Of a stretch of 35,396 nt of DNA, positions 28,192-35,396 are shown piece by piece (position 1 is the stretch's first letter; every line of letters begins with the position of its first letter). The stretch spans positions 1-35,396 of the forward strand of contig RSEH01000362.1 in assembly GCA_006503475.1 (NCBI GenBank), in the 5' to 3' direction. This stretch comes from Stentor roeselii. Taxonomy: Eukaryota > Ciliophora > Heterotrichea > Heterotrichida > Stentoridae. A model generated the notes under the pieces. The model saw only the letters and a list, made by a program, of their open reading frames with translations, searched no databases and was not told the origin of the DNA. Made by a program: the position numbers and the translations under genes.

Positions 28192-30882
28192 ATGGAAACC
28201 ATTGACCCGAACTTTGTCGAATCTTGGATCCAGGGAACTGATGATGATGTTGAAAGGGAAGGTTTATGTGTGAAGGCTGGAAGTCAGTGGTATGTTGTTA
28301 GTATGAAGTGGCTTAACAAATGGAGAGCTGCTAATCATATGAAGCTTAGTGATGAGAATGAGAATGAGAGAGGCTTTGAAAATTGTGAGGATCAGGGGAT
28401 TGTTATTGGGGATTGTGAAAATATTGAGCAAGGGAGGATGAATAGGGGGAAGGAGGATGTGTTTGAAGATATGGACATTGACGCTAGTCCAGCTCCAAAA
28501 ACGACGACTGAAAATTCAATCTCAGACACTCAAATGCAAGACACGAATACTACTGAAGTAGGTCCAGTCGACAGCGAAGACATAATTGAAGTCTTCGAAA
28601 ACCACGTTCCAAGAGTCCTAATCAAGCCAGACCTAATAATCGGCAAAGAAATCGAAATAATCCCTCCAAAAGCCTGGAATTACTTCAAAGAAAAATACAA
28701 TTTCAAGCACGAAATAATCAGATACTCAATAAAAATCGGAAAATCAACAAAAGTCGAAATTTACCCAAAAAAAATACAAATCGTTTTATTCGTCAATAAA
28801 AAACTATCACAAGAACTAACAACTTTCCACATTTCTCTCAAATCAAAAAAGCAAGAACTCGAATCAAAAGTCCTCGACTACGCAGTAGAAAATTTCAACT
28901 TAGAACCTGAACGTTTAAGACTTTTCCTCTGGAAATTCACCGAAACTCACGATTTAATCAGAATAAATCAAATCGTATCATCAGGAAAGCCGATATCAGC
29001 AAGACTTTTAAAAGACAACGACGAGATATCTGATCTTGAAATAGCTGATGAAGACATAGTTTTAGCTGAAATAACAGAAAATCTTTCAACTTCCTTTAGA
29101 GAGTACCAAGCACCTTCACTTTTAAGTCAAATTTCTTCAAATTCACGAAAAGGACTGACAGGTCTTCAGAATTTAGGCAACACATGTTTTATGAACTCAG
29201 GGTTGCAGTGCTTGTCAAATACGCATCGGTTGACTGAGTACATGTTAAGTGGGCAGTTTAACAGTGATATTAACAAAAACAACAGAATAAGTACTAAAGG
29301 AAAAATAGTCACTGCTTATGCTGATCTTGTTCGTGAAATGTGGAAAGGGTCCAGTTCTAGTGTCTCGCCTTGGGCAGTGAAAAAAGCCTTAGGAAGCGTC
29401 GCTCAACAATTTATGGGATTTTCTCAGCAGGACTCACAAGAAATGCTTTGTTATTTGATTGACGGCATTCATGAAGACATTAATCAAGCACCTAAGCCGA
29501 AACCGACAGAAATTGATGAGAAAGGGAAAAATGAAGAAGAACTTGCGAATATCTGGTGGGAAAAACATTTAGAACGTAATCAAAGTATCGTCGTTGATTT
29601 GATGCATGGACAGTATAAAAGTCAAGTCAGGTGCAAAGTTTGTAATAATGTCTCTTTAGCCTTCGACCCTTTCTTAATGTTGACTCTTCCTGTCCCTTCA
29701 AAGGAAATCATTTCTAAAGAAATCACTGTCGTTGATGGGTCTAAAGCTTTTCAGTTTCGGACTGAATTGTCAGGACAGTCAAAAATCAGTGAAGCGATAA
29801 AAAAACTTCCTAGAGAAATGTCTTCTGAATTGTTTATTGTCGGAGAGTGTGATGGTCATTCGAAAGAAGTGAGAAGAATTATTGCGAAACATGAAATAAT
29901 TGATAAGAACAGAGACTATCTACTGTTTAAATACTCGCCTATTGATGAGAACTCTACTCTAGTCCTTTGCAACTTTTCTACAAAGATGTACAGTGATAAC
30001 TATGGATGTGGAACTCCTCTTGGAATCACTCGTTTATTCATCGTTGAAAAAGGAAGTTTAAAGGACTTTCACTATTCAATTTATTCACAAATTTTAAAAC
30101 TTTCAGAGGAAAAAGACTTGGAAATCTCTGAAGTTCAAGAAAGGTTTAAACAGCATTTTTCAGGTTTTTTTTCAGATAAAAAGGACTTGCTTTACACTTT
30201 GAATATTTATAACCCTGGAAGGACTCCTTGTGTCATTTGCCGAAAAGAGACTTGCTATGGATGTCCTGTTCCTTTTAATGATGAAGAGTTAAATCGATGT
30301 CTTAATGTTTGCAGAGATCCAGCTTTATTCGTGAACATCATATTCAAAGGAGACAAGCACATCATCAGTACCAAGTACAGCTCATTAAAATACTCAATCA
30401 CTCATCATCGAGAAGAAGATTCAAAATCTTTAAAGTATTCAAAAGAACTCAACATCTACGACTGTCTTCAAATCTTTCAAGAAGAAGAAGAACTTAACGA
30501 GTCAGAGTCAATTTACTGTCGAAATTGCAAGGAACATCAAACAGTCTTTAAAAAAATGAGCATCTTTCGTCTTCCAGAATATCTCATAATCCATTTAAAA
30601 CGCTTTAAAGGTCAAAGGTACTCAATGCAGAAAATCAACAGTCAAGTCAACTTTCCAATTGAAGGTTTAGAAATGGAGCAAGTTGACGGGAATCGAGCAG
30701 TTTACGACCTTTACGCAGTTTCAAATCATTACGGCTCGATGGGTGGAGGGCACTACACAGCTTACTGCAAGAACGTGAATAACCTTTGGTATGACTTTAA
30801 CGACTCTTCAGTCTCACAGGTAAGAGACCCTTCGACTGTGATATCATCAGCAGCTTATGTCTTATTTTATAAACGCAGGTAG
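28192..30882 (+). CDS. Ubiquitin-specific protease with N-terminal DUSP domain, USP4/15-like (896 aa)
   Basis: A cysteine deubiquitinase. Residues ~1-45 resemble a DUSP domain (WIQGTDDDVEREGLCVKAGS; WYVVSMKWLNKWRA), continuing after an acidic insert at ~138-180. A ubiquitin-like segment spans ~185-255. The catalytic core begins at GLTGLQNLGNTCFMNSGLQC with Cys332. The zinc ribbon is formed by CKVC (near 482) and a downstream CRNC pair. The His box is YGSMGGGHYTAYCKN with His854, and the third member is probably Asp871 in WYDFNDSSV. A large insert within the core carries a separate CVICRKETCYGC motif. Domain order matches the USP4/11/15 group. All catalytic residues are present, so it is probably active. 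Stop TAG, 25 bases before the next ATG. Confidence 0.95.
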   Translation: METIDPNFVESWIQGTDDDVEREGLCVKAGSQWYVVSMKWLNKWRAANHMKLSDENENERGFENCEDQGIVIGDCENIEQGRMNRGKEDVFEDMDIDASPAPKTTTENSISDTQMQDTNTTEVGPVDSEDIIEVFENHVPRVLIKPDLIIGKEIEIIPPKAWNYFKEKYNFKHEIIRYSIKIGKSTKVEIYPKKIQIVLFVNKKLSQELTTFHISLKSKKQELESKVLDYAVENFNLEPERLRLFLWKFTETHDLIRINQIVSSGKPISARLLKDNDEISDLEIADEDIVLAEITENLSTSFREYQAPSLLSQISSNSRKGLTGLQNLGNTCFMNSGLQCLSNTHRLTEYMLSGQFNSDINKNNRISTKGKIVTAYADLVREMWKGSSSSVSPWAVKKALGSVAQQFMGFSQQDSQEMLCYLIDGIHEDINQAPKPKPTEIDEKGKNEEELANIWWEKHLERNQSIVVDLMHGQYKSQVRCKVCNNVSLAFDPFLMLTLPVPSKEIISKEITVVDGSKAFQFRTELSGQSKISEAIKKLPREMSSELFIVGECDGHSKEVRRIIAKHEIIDKNRDYLLFKYSPIDENSTLVLCNFSTKMYSDNYGCGTPLGITRLFIVEKGSLKDFHYSIYSQILKLSEEKDLEISEVQERFKQHFSGFFSDKKDLLYTLNIYNPGRTPCVICRKETCYGCPVPFNDEELNRCLNVCRDPALFVNIIFKGDKHIISTKYSSLKYSITHHREEDSKSLKYSKELNIYDCLQIFQEEEELNESESIYCRNCKEHQTVFKKMSIFRLPEYLIIHLKRFKGQRYSMQKINSQVNFPIEGLEMEQVDGNRAVYDLYAVSNHYGSMGGGHYTAYCKNVNNLWYDFNDSSVSQVRDPSTVISSAAYVLFYKRR

Positions 30883-30907
30883 TTAGAATAAATTTGCATT
30901 ATATTTT

Positions 30908-31486
30908 ATGATTCCTCAAAGAAACTGCATTTTGACCAAAAGCATTGTTGGACAAGTCAGACCTTCTTATCATAAACTCCCTTCAGAAACTTTCGCTTAT
31001 GGAAAGTTTTCAGGGAAAGATGAAGAAGGCGCTGCTGAAGTCATTCGTCGGTGGAAGTATCATGAAAATAGTCTCAGTCCGAAAAAAGAAGGAAGTTTTT
31101 TATTGTCGAATTCACAAAGTGTCTGTAAAGGACTTTATAAAGGCTCGGAATTTGCGAAGTATAGGAAAAGTATCGTCGGTGAAATAAAAAGTCGCATTAA
31201 TAAAGTGAAGTCTTTGGGGAAAATTAATGATATCGCTCATGGGACTCCCATGAAACCTAGTACGCCTATTCAAGCTGTTGTGAATAACTTTTATGGAAAC
31301 TTGGCACAGAGTAAATATCAGGAAAAGATTAAGGAAATTTCGATGAGAAAAGAAAAAATGAATAACCCGAATTTTGTTTTGAAGACGAAATTTGTTACTC
31401 CTAGTGTGACGAAGCCGCTTTTTAAAATGAAAAAATTTTGTAAGGTGCAGAGTAGGGCGAAATGCTGGGAACAGGATGGGAGTTAG
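30908..31486 (+). CDS. CFAP77-like axonemal doublet protein (192 aa)
   Basis: Residues ~23-50 (KLPSETFAYGKFSGKDEEGA, then AEVIRRWKYH) and ~112-130 (GTPMKPSTPIQAVVNNFYG) match the order and spacing of conserved segments I recall in CFAP77/FAP77: a LP-x3-F-x-YG segment followed by a GG/GA-x-E-x-I-x-RW segment, then a RPSTP segment. CFAP77 sits at the outer junction of the B-tubule in axonemal doublets. The protein is basic, without membrane segments or coiled coils. The match is by eye, so the family call is probable and not certain. It lies 25 bases after the protease gene, and its TAG is 12 bases from the convergent RIO2 stop. Confidence 0.68.
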   Translation: MIPQRNCILTKSIVGQVRPSYHKLPSETFAYGKFSGKDEEGAAEVIRRWKYHENSLSPKKEGSFLLSNSQSVCKGLYKGSEFAKYRKSIVGEIKSRINKVKSLGKINDIAHGTPMKPSTPIQAVVNNFYGNLAQSKYQEKIKEISMRKEKMNNPNFVLKTKFVTPSVTKPLFKMKKFCKVQSRAKCWEQDGS

Positions 31487-31498
31487 ATTATAAATCCA

Positions 31499-32812
31499 TT
31501 AATTTTCTACCTTTTCTTCTTCATTTTTTATGTTTTTTTCATCGTTTACTATCTTTTCTTCTTCCTTTCCTATCTTTTCATCATTTCCTTTCTTTTCTTC
31601 ATAATTTCCTATCTTATCTCCATCATTTCCTATCTTTTCTCCATCATATCCTATCTTTTCTCCATCATTTCCTATCTTTTCTCCATCATTTCCTATCTTT
31701 TCTTCTTTCTTTTCTATCTTTTCTTCATCCTCTTCTATCTTTTCTTCATCCTCTTCTATCTTTTCTTCTTCACTTTCATCTTCTTCACTTTCTGGGTCTT
31801 CTTCTTGGTCGTCACTAGAAACATTTCCAGATTTTCCTTGATTTCTTTGGTCTTCAATCAGATTGTCCATATTTTCAATTTCTTTTTTCTTCAGTTGTTC
31901 TCTAAGATACCCACTTGCCTTGATTTCTAAGTCAAGGTTTTTCAGGACTTGAATATTTTTCAATTGTGGAATTTCAGCGAAAATCGAGAACTTCTTCTCG
32001 AAATAATCGTTGAGACATTTAAGGTCATGCTCGAAAAGATCTACTGAGTTTAAGTGGTTTGTTGATACCATCTGGGGAAAGTCAATCACGTGGACTTCCT
32101 CATCGTCTGTGACGAGTAGGTTGAATTGGTTGAAGTCACAATGAACTAGGCCGAGTTCTGCAAGTTTGACTGCCAGATCAAAACATTGGTTCAAAACTCG
32201 ATCAGGATGAACCATTTTGCAAACATTAACAAGCGGATACCCAGGTATCAGCGACATTAGGATCGCATGTCGATTATGACTAATCGGAACAGGTGTCCTA
32301 ATACCTTCATCATGAAGACTTTGCATAAAAGTAAACTCTTTAATAGCAGAAAGTCTTGAAAGATAAAGCCAATTATGTTTACTTCTCCCTTTCAAATAAT
32401 CTCTTTTATTTTTAACAGCCCGAAAAGAAACCCTTCCAAGTCTCGCAAGTTTCAACACAATTTTCTCATCATTTTCTCCATTGCAAAGATAAATATCACT
32501 TTCCTTTCCAGTCCCCAACATATTCCCAATCGCTTTAATAATCCCTCGTTTGATGAAAGTCTGAATAGCAAGAACATCATACCCAGGATAAGTAAGAAAA
32601 TACCCATCAACATGCTTGTTTAAATGAGAGACCAATTTTTTTTTCAGTAAACTTTGAACGACCTTGAAAACGCCTCCTCTTCTAAGCTTTGCAATTGATT
32701 CTATCAATGCAAGAGGGACGATTTCATGATTTTTCATTCCCATTTCAATAGCGGTCAGTACTCGGAACTCATCTTTTTCCAGGTATCGGATAATTGATGA
32801 GTCGAGTTTCAT
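31499..32812 (-). CDS. RIOK2: RIO2-family atypical protein kinase (437 aa)
   Basis: An essential ATPase/kinase for late maturation of the 40S ribosomal subunit. Residues ~1-90 are the winged-helix domain specific to RIO2. The RIO kinase core follows: GTGKESDIY (100-108) as the P-loop, Lys121 in IVLKLAR, the catalytic HCDFNQFN (224-231) with Asp226 and Asn231, and the metal-binding IDFPQ (243-247) with Asp244. After ~330 the protein becomes extremely acidic, ending in a heptad-like tail of EKIGNDG units encoded by 21-base repeats. The tail is unusual in length and regularity. The start codon is 5 bases from the divergent neighbour's likely start. Stop TAA. Confidence 0.96.
   Translation of the reverse strand: MKLDSSIIRYLEKDEFRVLTAIEMGMKNHEIVPLALIESIAKLRRGGVFKVVQSLLKKKLVSHLNKHVDGYFLTYPGYDVLAIQTFIKRGIIKAIGNMLGTGKESDIYLCNGENDEKIVLKLARLGRVSFRAVKNKRDYLKGRSKHNWLYLSRLSAIKEFTFMQSLHDEGIRTPVPISHNRHAILMSLIPGYPLVNVCKMVHPDRVLNQCFDLAVKLAELGLVHCDFNQFNLLVTDDEEVHVIDFPQMVSTNHLNSVDLFEHDLKCLNDYFEKKFSIFAEIPQLKNIQVLKNLDLEIKASGYLREQLKKKEIENMDNLIEDQRNQGKSGNVSSDDQEEDPESEEDESEEEKIEEDEEKIEEDEEKIEKKEEKIGNDGEKIGNDGEKIGYDGEKIGNDGDKIGNYEEKKGNDEKIGKEEEKIVNDEKNIKNEEEKVEN
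31550..31777 (-). repeat. 21-base minisatellite encoding the acidic RIO2 tail
   Basis: On the + strand the unit is close to TATCTTTTCTCCATCATTTCC. About ten units are seen; three are near-identical in the centre and one ~39-base unit looks like a merged pair. It encodes EKIGNDG-type heptapeptides (residues ~346-420). Unit length is a multiple of three, so copy-number change keeps the frame. Confidence 0.85.
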
Positions 32813-32830
32813 ATTTTATGAACTCGACTC
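32799..32830. repeat. Inverted repeat containing both divergent start codons
   Basis: The left arm is GAGTCGAGTTTCAT (32799-32812) and the right arm ATGAACTCGACTC (32818-32830), differing by one extra T, around a 5-base ATTTT loop. The start codon of RIO2 (minus) and the likely start of the small plus-strand gene are mirror images inside the arms. It could be a symmetric binding site or the trace of an inverted duplication. Confidence 0.75.
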
Positions 32831-33198
32831 GAATTTGCAATTTTGACTTTCAAGGAATTGTGAGTGAAAAAAAAATATTCAATCGGCAGAAGGGGAAGGT
32901 CTTTGTTCAGGGTGTTAATTATGAGTTTTACTTGATTAGGAAGAAAATTAAAGGATTTTGTGATCAAGGTGTTGCAAGGGTTTTTAGTCAGAGATTGATG
33001 AGAAGTTATGAGAGTCCTAGGGTGTTTTCCCCTGTTTTTTTTTGGAATAAATCGCAAGTTGGTAGATTTAGAGAGTTTAGAAGGCCTGGAAAAGGGGGAT
33101 TGGAAAAAAGACATTTGAATGGGATGGTTAAGGATTTTGGGTATTTGGTTAAGGGAATGAAGATTTTGGAAAATCAGAAGGGCTTGAGGGATTATTAG
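32818..33198 (+). CDS. Small basic protein of unknown function (126 aa)
   Basis: The ATG at 32818 is chosen because earlier in-frame codons overlap the RIO2 coding region; an alternative ATG at 32797 would overlap it by 16 bases. The protein is basic with many Phe, Arg, Lys and Gly (RSYESPRVFSPVFFWNK), and has no signal peptide or domain I recognise. The region is very G-rich and C-poor on this strand, so amino-acid content is partly set by composition. An opposite-strand frame of similar length (33114-32809) overlaps it. The gene is plausible, but could be a chance frame. Confidence 0.45.
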   Translation: MNSTRICNFDFQGIVSEKKIFNRQKGKVFVQGVNYEFYLIRKKIKGFCDQGVARVFSQRLMRSYESPRVFSPVFFWNKSQVGRFREFRRPGKGGLEKRHLNGMVKDFGYLVKGMKILENQKGLRDY

Positions 33199-33563
33199 GA
33201 TTTATTGATTAGGGAGTTTTAGGAGTTTTTTTTATTTGGATTGGGTTTTATATTTGGAGGATTGAGTTTTTTGGAGAATTTTACTTTTATGATAATTTTT
33301 TATTTATTTTAAGAGATTCTTTTGTTTTTATTTGAGTCACTTTAATGAAATCACTTAAAACACTAATTTTCATTGAAAATATATGTCAATGGTAAAATTT
33401 TAGAACAAATCATAGTTCGATTAAAATTTTCAGAATAATTCTCAGTTAAAATTAAATTTTCAGAATAAATATCAGTTTAAATAAAATTTCGATTATAAAT
33501 CATTATAAATTAAAAGGGTATTTTATTAGTACAGTAATTTTCTCTTTATTACAGATTATAATC
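33199..33563. other. Intergenic region upstream of the GTPase-like gene
   Basis: 365 bases. 33199-33300 is nearly free of C on the + strand (2 C and 31 G in 33181-33300). From ~33340 the bias reverses, and the right half carries the short degenerate repeats listed separately. No RNA gene seen. Confidence 0.6.
33394..33512 (+). repeat. Four degenerate ~30-base tandem repeats
   Basis: Units begin AAAATTTT / AAATTTT / AAAATTTC at 33394, 33423, 33453 and 33483, and share AAAATTTTCAGAATAAATAT-like sequence followed by CAGTT. The period is 29-30 bases. They end ~50 bases upstream of the GTPase ATG and may be promoter-linked. Confidence 0.65.
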
Positions 33564-34172
33564 ATGGAGATTTCGAATGAATCAGAAATCCTAGGTAAAA
33601 GTTTCCTAAATATTACAGAATTCCAAAAGATTTTCGGTCATGATCCAGGTAGAGACAAATATATGATAAAAATAGCTCTGCTTGGTTATCCAGGTACAGG
33701 AAAATCTTCATTCATAAAGCGATTCTGCGACCAAGTCTTCCCCACAGTCCACACCCCTTCAATAAACACTGAAATAACCTCAGAAGTGATCCGAGTAGAC
33801 GAGTCTTTAATAATCGAGGTCTTTTTATACGAAATAGCTGGTCAAACTCAATACCTCGACATTAAAGATCTTTTTGTTCACGGAGTTCAAGGAATAATAC
33901 TGATGTACGCCCCTCATTATGAATACAGCTTTCGAAGACTTGACTATCTCATCACTTTCTTGGAAAAAAACTTGATGAACTCTGTTCCCAAACTTTTAGT
34001 TTCCAATTGTTTTGAAGGAATTGAAAAAAAAGTCACACATCAACAAGCCGCTGAACTTTGTAAGAAATTTGACTGTGATTTTATGAGTGTTGATGTGAAA
34101 AGACTTCCGAAAAGTGTTGATGATTGCATTGGCTATTTCGTAAATAAATTGATTGAAGGAGTTGGGTTTTAA
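33564..34172 (+). CDS. Degenerate Ras/Rab-like small GTPase (202 aa)
   Basis: After a ~35-residue N-terminal extension, the P-loop LLGYPGTGKSS is intact (GxxxxGKS). A switch-II-like segment YEIAGQTQY keeps the AGQ core but replaces the usual Trp-Asp-Thr. The position expected for NKxD reads SNCFEG and the SAK position is close to SVDVK, so guanine specificity is doubtful. There is no C-terminal cysteine for prenylation; the protein ends EGVGF. It is therefore an atypical Rab/RJL-type protein that may bind nucleotide weakly or not recognise guanine. Length fits the family. It is the last convincing gene before the telomere. Stop TAA. Confidence 0.8.
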   Translation: MEISNESEILGKSFLNITEFQKIFGHDPGRDKYMIKIALLGYPGTGKSSFIKRFCDQVFPTVHTPSINTEITSEVIRVDESLIIEVFLYEIAGQTQYLDIKDLFVHGVQGIILMYAPHYEYSFRRLDYLITFLEKNLMNSVPKLLVSNCFEGIEKKVTHQQAAELCKKFDCDFMSVDVKRLPKSVDDCIGYFVNKLIEGVGF

Positions 34173-35020
34173 ATTGGTTTATGAAAGGAGATTTAAATTT
34201 TCATTTAGATTAAGGACAGGAGATTTTTTGTATCGGGGTAATCTTTATTTGTACTCCAACTTCATCAACACAAATCAATTTTCCTTAAAAGCCGCTGATT
34301 TCCTTCTAAAGCAGTATCTAGATCAACTCCTTCCTCAAACTTTGAATGCCTGTGGATTCGGATTATTAAAAACATCACATAAATCATTTGTTCTCACGTT
34401 TAACCCTGGAGACCTGAAAAGCTAAAAGAAACTGTCCAGTGCTTTCAAGTACCACCAAGAGACAAGCCTAAGACCATTACGATAATTAAAAAAAACCATA
34501 ATTGCTATGCTTCCTCGAATCGATTCAACTTCCAACAGAACCCACTTATCTCTACCATTAAAAAGGCTGAATCACTGAGCCTCATCTCCTATTTCCTCTC
34601 TAAACCTCCAGAAGTTGAAACACAGTCTTATTCACTCTATTCATACTATCATGCCTTATAATCATCTCCCTTATTAAATTCCTCATCATACCTCTACCAT
34701 TCTCATCGCCATTATTTAGGCACTTCTTAGAATATGAGAAAAAATATGACTTCTGCTTGCCGACTCCAGCTGTTTTAAGGAATTCACAGATGACCCGGGC
34801 ATTTCTGAATGAAAGGAAAGGTTTAAGTGAGACCTTTCCTTATGAGCTGAGAGAGGCGGTTTTATGTTGATATGGAAAATTGGTATTTATGGCATTGTGG
34901 AAATGATGAATTTTTTAGGTGGATTAAGAAGGTGTCATGTCTCTAGGCTTCTGCGTGGCTCAAGAGAATGAAGGAGATTTTATTGATGGCAGATGGGATA
35001 GCCTCACCCTTGAGGATTAA
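34173..35020 (+). pseudogene. Possible decayed subtelomeric gene (coding-like pieces in shifting frames)
   Basis: Protein-like stretches follow one another on the + strand in changing frames, none with a good ATG start: ~34189-34425 (ends FNPGDLKS), 34404-34660 (TVQCFQVPPRDKPKTITI near its start), 34619-34870 (a hydrophobic segment, then LPTPAVLRNSQMTRAFLNER), ~34857-34945 (DMENWYLWHCGNDEFFRWIK) and 34937-35020 (MSLGFCVAQENEGDFIDGRW). The shifts are both +1 and -1, so 15- or 16-nt introns alone cannot repair them. I do not recognise the family. Assembly errors near the chromosome end, or chance, are alternatives. Confidence 0.35.
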
Positions 35021-35320
35021 TTAGAGGGTTTAATGGCGGGGGTCAGATGTGTTTTGTAGAGATCGGAGATGGGTCTGATGATTGAGGCACAAAGATGAAC
35101 AGGGCGGAATTGTTCATTATGTCTAAAAATAATGAGGGTAATCTATTAGAATAATTATAAGTAGAAAGAATGTCTGATAATAACTGCGTTTGGCGATTAG
35201 ATGACCTGAGATACTGCAGGTTAATGGATTTTGTTTTTTAATTAAGGAAAAGAAAATGGTTTATTAGGGAAAAGTCGCACATGCCTTTTATTGATGGTAA
35301 TCCTTGGGATAACAGATTTG
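35021..35320. other. Subtelomeric non-coding sequence
   Basis: 300 G-rich, C-poor bases (on the + strand) between the last coding-like piece and the telomere. No frame, repeat or RNA gene was seen. Confidence 0.6.
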
Positions 35321-35396
35321 GGTGTTAGGGTGTTAGGGTGTTAGGGTGTTAGGGTGTTAGGGTGTTAGGGTGTTAGGGTGTTAGGGTGTTAGGGTG
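35321..35396 (+). repeat. Telomere array (GGTGTTAG)n
   Basis: Nine and a half perfect 8-base units run to the right edge, G-rich strand 5'->3' outward, as expected for a chromosome end. The unit equals TGTTAGGG, i.e. CCCTAACA on the other strand, the repeat reported for Stentor and Blepharisma macronuclear chromosomes. Confidence 0.97.

Noticed and set aside
31462-31818. Leu/His/Phe-rich plus-strand frame with striking repeats
   Set aside because: It is the antisense of the RIO2 acidic-tail minisatellite; its regularity is inherited from the 21-base units.
32809-33114. Minus-strand frame overlapping the small basic protein gene
   Set aside because: It overlaps the RIO2 start, has Ser/Pro/Asn-rich content expected from the antisense of a G-rich stretch, and no domain.
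1-35396. Mobile element, CRISPR array, prophage or bacterial-type operon
   Set aside because: No transposase, integrase, spaced direct repeats or bacterial gene families; tight gene packing fits a heterotrich macronuclear chromosome.

Overview
The window looks like the right-hand end of a macronuclear chromosome of a heterotrich ciliate, most likely Stentor or a close relative. Three things support this. The last 76 bases are a perfect 8-nt telomere array, (GGTGTTAG)n. Five 15-nt GTA...AG introns are needed to join broken reading frames. The code is standard: TAA, TAG and TGA all end genes, and no long gene has an in-frame stop. Blepharisma shares this telomere unit but, from what is known of it, reads UGA as Trp, which fits less well. 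The DNA is AT-rich and very gene-dense.

Layout. 1-7267 (+) is the 3' part of a very large gene encoding a cytoskeletal-type protein: ~150-160-residue helical repeats, a ~490-residue coiled coil, then a globular end with EF-hands. It is followed by a small unknown gene (7306-7767, +) and, convergently, a two-intron gene for an EF-hand/armadillo/EF-hand/CxxC protein (7786-11004, -). 11005-16340 is looser: a cysteine-rich surface protein (+), a small basic protein (-) and a six-helix K+ channel with a CNBD-like domain (-), separated by AT-rich spacers. A TPR/IQ protein (+) follows. From 17924 to 23969 six minus-strand genes are packed with gaps of 7 to 59 bases: GRD-repeat protein, SAM protein, ankyrin protein, coiled-coil protein, Ser/Pro-rich coiled-coil protein and a TTLL-type tubulin glutamylase. 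Then come a PP2C phosphatase (+), an EF-hand protein (+), a GRAM/VASt membrane protein (-), a ubiquitin-specific protease (+), a CFAP77-like axonemal protein (+), a RIO2 kinase (-), a small basic protein (+) and a degenerate Ras/Rab-like GTPase (+). The last ~1.1 kb before the telomere holds only short coding-like fragments in shifting frames.

Theme. Several genes point to cilia, microtubules and calcium: the TTLL enzyme, the CFAP77-like protein, the GRD-repeat protein, three EF-hand proteins and the IQ protein. Others are housekeeping (RIO2, USP, GRAM/VASt, PP2C). Nothing indicates an operon or a mobile element.

The two most unusual observations are the decaying repeat array of the giant protein and a saw-tooth GC skew. 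On the + strand, composition climbs from C-rich to G-rich and then drops abruptly back, again and again, inside genes and regardless of gene orientation.
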